From Mactra quadrangularis (taxonomy: Eukaryota; Mollusca; Bivalvia; Venerida; Mactridae), in the NCBI GenBank assembly GCA_025267735.1, contig CM046311.1:30361399-30425398 (forward strand): a DNA stretch of 64,000 nt. Direction: 5' to 3'. This document shows, piece after piece, positions 35,869-46,400 of this stretch. The position numbers and the translations under genes were made by a program. Under the pieces are notes generated by a model that saw nothing but the letters and a program-made list of their open reading frames with translations, was not told the DNA's origin and searched no databases. Each line of letters starts with the position of its first letter. The first letter of the stretch is position 1.

Positions 35869-38365
35869 CTATAATATTATCAAGCTGATGACTCTCGCAA
35901 ATACAGTTTAATATAAAGTGTCTATACAAGAAATTAGCATTTTATACTAGAAATATGAAGATATTAAAGATATAAAAGATATAAGATTTAAACATACCGC
36001 TCCACTGGCACCATGTATTAATACTGTGTTTGATGGTTTCACTTTATCTCTACCTCTGAAATAAAAACATCGATCAAATAATTTCACCCGAACCTCTCAA
36101 ATTTTCTCTGCATGAAGAACGATAATCAGGATATCTTTACTTTACAAAGTGAAGAAAAAAACTTCTAAAGTTAATGATAATTCTGTTGCTCTCATGTTTT
36201 TGCTACATATGTATTCTGATGCAGTAGGACTTTTTTCTCTTTTTTTCACAACAGCCTCTACCCTCAATTGTAATTTTTTGCACAAACACCTTACAAAATT
36301 GAAAATAACGCAAAGCAGTCATCCTAAGCTTAAAAAATCAACCAAAAACTATGAGGAATTTGAATAATTTGTTTTCATAATTTATGATTTTAGCTAAAGG
36401 TTTAAGTTTGGCCCCACCCTCGGCTAAATATCACAGCGCAGGGACATGCATATAAGTTTAGGGATTGACCATGGAACAACAATTAAACCTAATTCTTATT
36501 TAGACTATTAAAACAAAACTTACTTGATACATAAAGCTCTATAAGCTGTAAAGTAAGGGATGCCAATACCAGCACCTTGTTGAAATGATAATGTATCCGG
36601 TAAATGTCCAATAAAACTTTCCTCACCAAGTGTATACTCAGCACAACCACCAGTTACTGCCTTTAATACAAATACTCTATCACCGGCCTAATGAAACAAA
36701 CAAAATATTGTCAACAATAAAAATACACATTTGCCTGAAAAATACATAAGTGCCAGACACACTTTTTCTTTTTAATACTGACTCTTTAAAGAGAAAAGTG
36801 TTAGCAGTAATCATGTTAGTAAGAGTAGTTTCACTTTGATTTTTAATAACGTTTGTAGGGTTAAAATACAATATAGAACATGTGATGCAGTTCACCATAT
36901 TTAATCTTTACTAGGGAGCAGCAGGGATGGGGTACTCATACTTGCACTCAAGTATTATGAGTACAAGTACCACTATTCCCAGTACTTGCCTGTACTCAGT
37001 ACTCAGGAAAAATAACAGTACTCATACTCATACTCGTACTTACTCAAGTACTGAACTAACAGTACTCGATACTTGTAAGTATTTCTGAGTACTGGCCATC
37101 GTATTTCTATTTAGTTACATTTCTATCACACTCTAATAATATTTTATTGATTGAATTTGTTTAAAAACTACCTCAGAAATGATAATACATTTTACAAGTT
37201 TTTTTTATCAATAGCGGAGCAGCCAAATCACTACAGACAACTTGATTAAAATTGTAACACAAAAACTTCAGAAATACAACAACAAACAATCTATATAACC
37301 TAGGTATAAACCTACCTTAAACTTTGTTACTTTATCACCAACCTCTTTTATAATTCCAGCAGCATCACTGCCAGGTATATAAGGTAATGTTGGTACGACA
37401 GCATATGTTCCTGTACGTATATATGTATCTACAGGGTTTAAACCTGCAGCCTTCACTTCAACCAATACCTGAAGTTTTAATTACAGAAATAAAGTTAATT
37501 GTACATGAAGTTTCAATGCTAAATGAAAACATTACCATCAAGTAAGTAGCTATGTGTAGAAATTATATGTTTACATATTCAAACAAACCTTTTAATTTGA
37601 TCCAGTTCTATTCTGAATTATTATACACATTGTTAATGTATGAACTGATTTAATAGTTAAAAGACAGACTTATCAACAAGCCCAACTCAACACAATATAT
37701 ATTTTCCATTTGTCCAAATCAACTTTTATTAGGAGCAGTACTCTAACGGTAGGATGCATGCTTTGAATCAAGAGGTCAAGGGTTTGAATCCCACCAGGGC
37801 CACTGCTAATTTCCTTGAGCAAGAAATTTACCTGTGATTGCCGCAATCCACCCAGATGTAATTGGGTACCTGTAAGGGTCATGCACTGTATGCTGTAGCT
37901 GCAATCTGCCCCGTATGTTAACAGTTGGTGAGTGTTGATGATCAGGGAAGTTAATGTCAAGAGTTGACTGAATACTTCAATAGTGATACTCAAAGTAGAC
38001 TTTGACTTTAAAAACCTTGCTGTAACTTTTTAACTTGATTAGTTCTATGATTTGGGCTACATGTAGTTAACTTAGTGGTGATGACTAGCATCAATAAACT
38101 AGGACAGGAAGTCTTTGCTTTAATCTTCAAGCCTGAATCCTGGGCATAGCCATCTGTGCCACAGACCAGGATTTTCTGTAGTAAAATCTTTTGTAATACA
38201 TCTCCCTAGAACTAAATTTTTTTAACCTTCATGTATGTTATCTAAAATCAAACAAACCTGTGAAGATGAAGGTACTGGCACAGGAACATTTGTTTCAACT
38301 TTTAACACTTCTGGTCCACCAAACTGTGCAACACGTAAAGCACGCATCATTAATCTTGATGTCAT
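31204..38365 (-). CDS. CRYZ: Zeta-crystallin / NADPH:quinone oxidoreductase (8 coding exons, 330 aa)
   Basis: Coding exons in transcript order: 38365-38258, 37468-37316, 36687-36524, 36055-35998, 34565-34416, 33605-33504, 33004-32909, 31365-31204. All splice sites are GT-AG; the sum is 993 bp with stop TAG at 31204-31206. Residues 37-110 are the GroES-like alcohol dehydrogenase N-domain ([26 protein letters not shown]). The Rossmann NADPH-binding loop HGASGAVG is at 156-163, followed by [28 protein letters not shown] and [11 protein letters not shown], all hallmarks of the CRYZ family. No catalytic zinc cysteines are seen, as expected for this medium-chain reductase class. Length equals the usual ~329 aa. 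The enzyme reduces quinones by one electron in the cytosol and can bind AU-rich RNA in vertebrates. An acceptor sits 1 base before the ATG, so a 5'UTR exon is required; a good candidate ends at 39031 with donor GTAAGT. Introns hold SINE-B, hAT-like and other MITEs. Confidence 0.94.
31690..32048. mobile_element. hAT-like MITE
   Basis: Ends TTAGGGCTGTCAAGATAT and ATATCTTGATAGCCCTAA, flanked by CTTATA(TT). Interior has further inverted ATACATCG/CGATAC text. Last CRYZ intron. Confidence 0.7.
32271..32563 (+). repeat. SINE-B (subtype 1), head truncated
   Basis: Copy in the last CRYZ intron, antisense to the gene. GGTTCAAACCCCATCAGGGC and CTCCACCCCACTGTAAATGT are recognisable. It abuts the Helentron-like element at 32565. 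Confidence 0.65.
32565..32884 (-). mobile_element. Helentron-like element H2, copy 1
   Basis: End AACAAGAAATGTAATGTGGA with hairpin AATGTGG/CCACATT; opposite end TGAAAAATCCGGCTAA. It has the same end architecture as H1 (hairpin next to AACAAGA, GCTAA at the other end) but unrelated interior. It ends about 25 bp from CRYZ exon 7. Confidence 0.5.
33105..33195 (+). repeat. LINE-like 3' tail with (TTA)n microsatellite
   Basis: The text CCTTGTTAAATAAAGTCC runs into a TTA/ATT trinucleotide run, typical of the 3' ends of truncated CR1/L2-like LINEs. It lies in the CRYZ intron between exons 6 and 7. Confidence 0.45.
34620..34968. mobile_element. hAT-like MITE
   Basis: Ends CAGTGGTTTTTTTCA and TGAAAATAAACACTG, flanked by CCATA. 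Interior rich in GGGGCC/CCCC. CRYZ intron just upstream of exon 5. Confidence 0.6.
35836..35865. repeat. (AT)n microsatellite
   Basis: About 15 AT units in the CRYZ intron between exons 4 and 5. Confidence 0.85.
36931..37095. repeat. AGTACTC-rich low-complexity block
   Basis: AGTACT, GTACTC and ACTCATACT recur a dozen or more times in 165 bases, giving many overlapping palindromes. The left edge GCAGGGATGGGGTACTC resembles a hAT terminus. CRYZ intron between exons 2 and 3. Confidence 0.6.
37733..38010 (+). repeat. SINE-B (subtype 2)
   Basis: Head TTGAATCAAGAGGTCAAGGG and centre TTGAGCAAGAAATTTACCTG, but a different 3' half (GGGTCATGCACTGTAT, GATCAGGGAAGTTAATGTCA) shared with the copy at 51370. 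Lies in CRYZ intron 1. Confidence 0.65.
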
Positions 38366-39030
38366 ACTATGTAAAATAATAAAAAAAGTATAAATGTTAG
38401 CATGTCACGTAAAACATTGATGATGTTCTAATTTCAATTTGGTAATCATCAGACTAAGCTTCGAAGTGGACAAAGTAACTAGTGGAAGTAGCCCTAAACC
38501 CTAACATTTTTTAAAAAAAGGACATTTTCTTGTATGCTCTTCTTTTTCCAATTACCAGGCAAGGTCCCATTCTGGTGTATTGTCGCACAGGTGAGAGATT
38601 AAATATGTGGTGTGAAGCAAAAAAGTAAAAATGTTAAATTAATTGGCAGCTTTTTAAAGACTTGATCAATGGCTCCAACCATCAAATGAGGTCTCAGGAG
38701 GGTCCTAGAGGGTGAGTGCCCCCTTCTGTTCCTGGGGTTTGAATATTCTGTTTAAACTTGTCTGCGCACCTTATTAGGTATATATCATCCTTTCCTGTGG
38801 TACAAAAACATGAATTGAAATGATACTGATACAGTGATAGTCTAAACTGAAGACTGAACTGAAATAAATGGTGCCAAGTACCCTCCTAAAATGAAAGAAA
38901 TACAAACGATCAAAACAATAACAAATAGTAAACTTGTCATCAGTCAGATTACACAGATATTTCTCGACATTTTTGTGAAATTAAACAAAGATGACAACCT
39001 ACCGTTTTATCTAGAACACTGTTTACTTAC

Positions 39031-39166
39031 TTCTTATCTGAGCTGTCCTCATCACACAAATTCCATTATCTTGGACATTACGGAGTCATGAAGAGAACTG
39101 AAATATCCCGAATGCAATCAAAACAAAGCGAGATAACTCTAACTGAATTGTAAACAAGAAGTTTCG
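39031..39166. promoter_or_regulatory. Putative bidirectional promoter / 5'UTR exons of CRYZ and the sulfatase
   Basis: Both neighbouring genes have splice acceptors just upstream of their start codons, so both need non-coding first exons. On the minus strand a strong donor (AGAA|GTAAGT) lies at 39030/39031; on the plus strand a strong donor (TTTCG|GTGAGT) lies at 39166/39167. If real, the two first exons are divergent and start within about 130 bp of each other. No TATA box is evident. This is inferred from splice signals only. Confidence 0.4.
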
Positions 39167-39537
39167 GTGAGTTTATTTCCTGAAATTTTTAATGAATTAA
39201 AGTTTTGCCAACAAGTGTCATTTGAATTGTAAATTGTTTACTGAATGATCGAAAATTATTTTAAGAAAATATGCGATTGCGCTTGTGGAGTTTTTATTTA
39301 TTTTGCACATTCGTCATTGAATGTTAACTGGTATTCGTACCTTTGACAATTCGCCCTATTAAATATAGGCTAATGTTTTAGTTCTAAGATAAGATAATAC
39401 TTTTAATTTTAATTCTTTATTTCTGAAGTAAAAACATTGCAATTATTTCCTCAATTTTCAGATGTCAAAGTAGTTATTTATGAAATCAGTAAATGTCAGG
39501 GTGGGGGAAATCCCACCCTGGGATAATCCTAAATATA

Positions 39538-39778
39538 AGACCCTACATAACTTTTTTATCATACGGATGTTCTTCTGTTCTTCTTCTTCCAATAACTGCG
39601 CAGGATCCCTCTCTAGGCTATTGTTGCAAAGACGTAGTGTGGCACAAAAGTTAAAAATGTTGAAACCTTTAAAACTAATACACTGATCTATTTTACTTTT
39701 TTATGTCTTGGCCAGCCCCTGTTTGAATGCCTACGTAACAGAAAAGTGTTTAAATGATAAAAAAGTTATGTAGGGTCT
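39538..39778. mobile_element. MITE with AGACCCTACATAAC inverted repeats
   Basis: Ends AGACCCTACATAACTTTTTT and AAAAAAGTTATGTAGGGTCT, about 26 bp inverted, flanked by TA. Lies between the putative first exon and coding exon 1 of the sulfatase. Confidence 0.75.
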
Positions 39779-40434
39779 TATTTTTAGAACTAGGCCCCGA
39801 GAGTGCCTATCAAAGGCGGGGACTGTCCACCTGCTGTCAGTGTCATTGATAAATTATCTATTATCTCATGCCTTTCCTCAAATATATGCTTTTGATATGA
39901 AATGTTTTTATTGTTGTTGGATATGATATATTTTTGTATTTTAATGATTAACGTGGAGATTGATTTGTTTAAGGGTGCCAGTTAAATCCATTTATGTTTA
40001 ATTAATAACAGCTGTACTAGGTATACTACAATTTGTGGGAAAATGAAGTTTAAACTTTTATACGTTTTGTGTGGTTTTTTATTGTAATTTTGATTTGTAG
40101 CTAAGTAAAAAAGGAAAAAAATACCAAAAAATGTACTCATATAAATCTAAATCTAACTTTGAAATCAACAATCAGTCATTACATACAATATAAAATAAAA
40201 TGTTATTATTTAATTGCCTTTCATGTCAATAATTAACACAAATATACATGTAATTTATTAGTTTTCCCTATTTATTTAATATGACCCTGGATGATGGGCG
40301 TCCCGGGTCTCAAATCCAGGGATTCCCCCCCCCCCCCCACCAAATATCAGGAATAAATTTTTCAGACTGGAATAGATCTAATGAGGGAATAATGTTTCAA
40401 TTTCAGGTCATCAAGCATCCTCATAGATCTCAAG

Positions 40435-43400
40435 ATGAGTGGAACATTCAGAGTTGTAACTCTTATGTTTATATTTTCCCTAAAACTTGTAGCAGCTAAA
40501 CAACCAAACATAATTCTGATTGTGGCAGATGACTATGGTTTCCATGATGTTGGTTATCATGGATCAGAAATAAAAACTCCTAATCTTGATAATTTGGCCA
40601 TGTCTGGTGTCCGGCTTGAGAATTATTATGTACAACCTATATGTACACCAACCAGGAGCCAGCTGTTGTCTGGTAGATATCAGGTAAAAATATTATAATT
40701 GTTTTAAGTTTAAGATTAGATTTTATAGGTGGATAAAACTGGGAGTATTGGTGGGAATTCCCCTGCTTTATTTATTAAAATATAAATTAAATGTTATCAT
40801 TTACCATTATCATAAATTCTATTAAAATAAGTTAAAATATTGCATTTGATTACATCAGAGTCTTTATGCCTTTACCATGTAAATTTTGGACCATCAAAAT
40901 ATCAAAACAATGCAATAATACTATCTAGGTAAGACCTTCTTCCATAAAAATGTTTTGCCTACTCCTTCTAACAAAGTACCCATTTGTGAAGAGGTTTTAG
41001 GGGAAAAAAATAAGAGTACTAATTTTCCTACAAACCATCTACATACATGGGTTACTTATTGATGAAAGTTTAAGTTAAGAAGTGCAGTTTAAAATCTGTT
41101 TCCATGTACATGTTCAGCTGACTTTACAACTTTGTACGATAATCCCTAATCACGGAACATGGCTCAACATAAATTTTTCAAGTAGGTTGCCTGGTTGGAC
41201 AACTAACTATTTATTTTACTTGTCTGAACCAAATGTATTTACTAGCAACAACAAGTTGCCCAAGCCCAGATATAGGTTGTCAGGGGAAATAGGACAACAT
41301 TTAATGTAAAAAGTAACTTAGGCCATGCCAAATTGGAATTCTGTTTAACGTCAACTCAAATTTGACAAACCTTCTAGGTACCTATTCAGGAAAACACGCA
41401 CACCGAAATCAAAAACACAAATATTTTTTACTACAAAAAACAATGCATTATTTAAAAGAATTTTCAATGGAATAATCTCATGATGTGAAATAATGGCTTG
41501 AATTTAATATAAAATCACTAGTGTTTTTTTACGTAAAATATGTATTGTATTAATGAACGCAGTTATGATAAATTGCTTACGATGAATAACAGAATAAAGT
41601 CGTAGTTGAACACAATTGAATTATTGAATACTGAAACATCGGAGTTATTAAAAAAAAATTACGGACTATTTTATTTTAATTTTGATATAGGACTCTAAAA
41701 CCTTTTCAGACGCTTAACAAAATTCCGATATGGCATGGCCTTATTTATAATCTTGTACTTGTAGATACATACAGGTTTACAACATGGTATAATCTGGCCA
41801 GCCCAACCATCAGGTATTCCATTAGATAATCCATTGTTACCAGAGAAACTAAAAGAAGTTGGTTATTCTACACATGCTGTAGGTAAATGGCATGTAGGAT
41901 TTTATAAAGATGAATATCTACCAACTAGTAGAGGTTTTGATTCTTATTTTGGTAAGTTATTTTGTATTTATGCTCTTTTGTTGTACATGAATATTTTGAT
42001 TAATGAGTCACATTCTTACATCATTTGTTACCTCCCCTCCCCAGGAAAAGTAGGAGTAAGACACTGGTAAACATGATTCCCTTTTTATTTCTTGGGTTTT
42101 AATGCTGTAGATGCACATTCTTTGGTCACATCACAGCTATCAGTCAATCTACTCACCATTCCTGGAAAGGCTAAAGTTCTTGATTTACTTGATAACCAGT
42201 TACTAGGCACATACTTCCATCAGTGACTGACAGCTGCCCTACATCCCATGAACCTTTGATTAGTAGACTTGTGTGCTTCCAACTTAGCTAGCCAGACTGG
42301 ATGGCTAAAGTTTGTAGTATTTTTGCTGCCAATAGTAATTCCTGTGCAGTTGCTTGGCAGTGTGGATGAAGCTAGAAGTTCAGAAGTGACTATTTCTCTA
42401 CTGGTGCGTTACAGAAATGTTTATTCCACAAAGTTATGTGATGACAATTTAAACTACAGTAAGAAAATTGACCTTGATCTAAGTTCACCAGTCACTTGTC
42501 AGCTTCCTGTTGTACTTGTTATTATCAAGCTCTGTGTAGTTGATTGTTTAATTAAGTTATCTATGAAGTATATAAATGGATTGCAAACCAATGTCTTAAT
42601 GAATCACACAATTGTTGCTAAACCCTTAATCACTTAAAAATGTACAAGTATTTCTGTATGAAGATCAAGTGTAACAAATACAATTTATAATCCTCATTGT
42701 TTGTGAAGTGATCATTTACTTTGAATCCAATAAAAAAAATCAAGTGGTAGAGAACCTTAATCAAAGCGTTGAAGGCACTGAATTTGTTCCGGTTTGAAAA
42801 GTGAAATTAGCTTTTCGGCTCCAACAATATTTGTACACAAAGAACAGATTAGTGATATTAATTTGGTAGGTAGAACAGCACTGTTTCCATTCAAAACACT
42901 TAACACTATCGAACTATTAATACGACAGGACTGAAGTCCCAAACAAATAAAAAGTTATATCAAACAGACATAATGATGAGACAGCATTTTTAAAGAGACA
43001 ATTGAAAAAGGATGGATTATTGGTCTTACATATTACTTTTAATAACCCTTTGGTTGTATTACTGGATAGTTGGGTATGTTTAGTACTGAATGTTTATGCT
43101 TGAACATACTTGTTTATAGCGCTGTAGCAACACATTATAGGTCTGAGATTACGGAAATTAGTAAACCTACTCATCTGGATAGGCTAAAGCTCTGGATTTA
43201 GCTGATAACCAGTTACTAAGTCTTGACCATGCCTTACATGATTTATAATCAGTGGTAGGAGGGAGCATTGTGGTATTATTCAATGGCCAAACACTGGGAA
43301 AGTATTCTCTATCTTGGAATGGAACCTATGATCCCTCAATCACTACACTTGTGTGCTACCAACTGAGCTAGCCAAGTGGCTCTATGTATAGTAGTTATAA

Positions 43401-46400
43401 TCTAATGTTACAGGATATTTAACAGGCAGTGAAGATTATTACACACATTTTAGATGTTATGAGAAGATGTGTGGATATGATCTCCGTGACAACACAGAAC
43501 CAGCTGACCTATATAATGGTACATACTCCACCCACCTGTTTGCTGATAAAGTTATAGATATCGTTGATAAACATGATACAGAGAAGGTAATACACGTATA
43601 CAGTACCCACCAAAAGTTGGGAGACATTTTCACTTTGTAGGCCTATTGAATAGCATTTATCTAAAAACCGAAAAATGTTTTTTTTTAAATGCTTTTTAGT
43701 TTTGCTTATTTTTTGGTAAGCAATCTAATTATAACTGAGACTACAAAAATAGCATAAAAACTATGTTAAACTATGTTATTATAATATTGAAAGAATTACT
43801 TTGAACATGGTTTTGGAGGCTTTAGGATGTCATATGCTGAATCTTATGAATGTGCCGCCTTCATCAAATTTGTTTTTATTTTATCACAAACCATACTTAA
43901 ATAGGTTAAAAACAATGATTTTCGATTCTACAAATATAATCATAAAAAATTTAAGAATTGTGGAAAAAAAAACTATCTCCGAACTTTTGGTGGGTACTGT
44001 ATTCCTCTGAATGTAACGTAAGTCTTGACCATAGCCTGAAATTATAAAACAATTTCAAGTACCAAAGCATTCTGTGATTTTATCTAACCATATTTGGATG
44101 CTTAAATCAGCTTTTGTGGAAAAGCTGAATTAAATAACAAAAATTATCTAATTAATATAATTATGTTGAGTTTGAAGCTGAGAGCATTAAACTTAGACAA
44201 TGAGGCTTGTTACATGATGATATAAACCAAAGGTGGTCTGTCAGCACAGTCCAGATTCAGTAAATACATGTATGTCATAAAACTGTGTGCTTTTGACTTA
44301 CCTGACAATGCTAGCAGAAGTTGTTGTAATATGAAAGACTTAATTAATAGAGGCAATACAGTTAGACAAAATGGTTTAATTGATTGAATTAAGGGGCTTT
44401 TAAATTGCAGACTACAAAATTAGTGTATGAAAGTGGTTGTGCAAGCTTGTTATATTAGCAGCAAGCTCTAAATCTTGTTTGTGAATGTTTGGTTGTCAGA
44501 ACTAAACATTGGTCACCTCAGACTACTGGACATCCTCTAATTTCTTAGACTGGAATTGTATTAATCATGTTATTGTACATTTCAGCCCCTATTTATATAT
44601 CTACCATTTCAAGCTGTACATGGCCCCTTACAAGTACCTCAGAAATATATTGACAGATATTTTCATATAAAAAATAAAAAACGGAGAACTTATGCTGGTA
44701 TTTATCATACATTCATCTATAATGTATCCCTCCTTCATGGTTTCCACATGGTTAATAAGTTTGGACGGTCTTTCAAATTATGATTAGAAAAAATGGACGT
44801 TTTATTCAATATACTATCAGGGCTTGAATTTGAAAAAAAAATTGACTTGCATAATTTTGTAAGTTGATTTCTTTTTAACTCGCAAAATGAAAAAAATTAC
44901 TTGCATTTTTTTCTCAAAATTTTAATAGCATACATAATTTCTATTCTTATATGCAATATAAAAACAACATGGTACAATATTTAACTGTAGATAGAACAAG
45001 GGCGTTATGGCAGGATAGTCAAAGAATATCGACTATTTTTAGGGTGAATCTTTAATTAATTCTACCGATCTATCAGGCTGTTTTAATGCTAATTGAAGCT
45101 TCAATAGTTTAGACAGTAATATTATGCGTCTATTTTAAGTTGCGAAAATTTGCGAGTTAAAATAAAAGTTACTCGCAATTTTCAAAATCCACTCACATTT
45201 TGAATGTATGGGAGCTTAAATTCGAGCCTTGTATACTATGATAGTGATTTTTCTAAAGCAGAGTAGCTGGGTACTGCTTCCTGTCCCTTTTTCTCTTCTC
45301 CCTGCCCTCTTTTGCCTCAACCAATGAAGAAATAATTGTTTTGAAACATCAGCATTACCCCTATTTTCTGCACCTCTCTGCCCTCTTCTTGGTTTTAGAT
45401 TAATCACTTATATGATATTGAAGAAACAATTAATTCATGAGAGAAAGTTTTCAGTCAAAATTTTAGAGATATATTCTGTGTAACCTGGGAAATTCAAACC
45501 CAGGAAGAAATCAGGAATCTTTTAAATTATAAAATATTCTCCTTGGTTCCATTTTGGTAATTCAATTGCAAACACACTGAGAATTTTGTTATATAAGAAC
45601 TTTTATTTGGTCATCTAATTGTTTGAATTGCTTAGGTTGGACTGTTCTTCCAAACTTACCTTAGTGGAAGCCCTTGTTGACTGTAACATTATAAATGATG
45701 TAATCCTATATTTCAGCCCTTATTTATATATCTACCATTCCAAGCTGTGCATGCTCCCCTACAAGTACCTCAGAAATACATAGATAGATATATCAATATA
45801 CGAGATGAACAGAGACGAACATACGCTGGTAAAAATTAGTATCTTTATAGATGTGGAGTGTTAACTTTTTTGTCATTCAATATTCTGCAGTTGTAGTCAC
45901 CTCTCAATAACAACCATCTCTCAATAACAGTCACCTTACAAGGAAAGTCACAAAAACAGTCACATGATTCACATCAGAGAACAGTTACCTACAATTTCAT
46001 GTCACCCTACAGGAACGATCACCATAACATAATATATACATCATAATTAGGGACTTAGGTCAGTTATCTTTCCCTGATAATATCTGAAGCAATCCAATTG
46101 GTAAGTAGGTCCCAACAGTTGGAATTTTTGGATTTTATCATTGGAGACCTATGTAAGGACAACAAAATATTTCATCTTTTTTGTTAATGAAGATATTAAC
46201 ACAAGTAATGAAATTTAGATAATTCTTTACCCTAAAAATACTTGGATTTAATTTAAAACAAATTAAATGATTTACAAAAAAGTTATTTAAGATTAATTTG
46301 GGCAAACTGACTTTGAAAAGTAAGGGTAAAATCTGAGTAATCCAACTAATTGGACCTACCTATTTGTAGAGTATACAAGGGGTAATAACTGACTAAAGTC

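Noticed and set aside
39480..39686. 68-codon frame near the CRYZ/sulfatase promoter
   Set aside because: Lies mostly inside the MITE 39538-39778 and has no domain or conserved feature.
42269..42637. 122-codon plus-strand frame
   Set aside because: It starts inside a degraded antisense SINE-A in a sulfatase intron, has no domain, and lies between well-supported exons.
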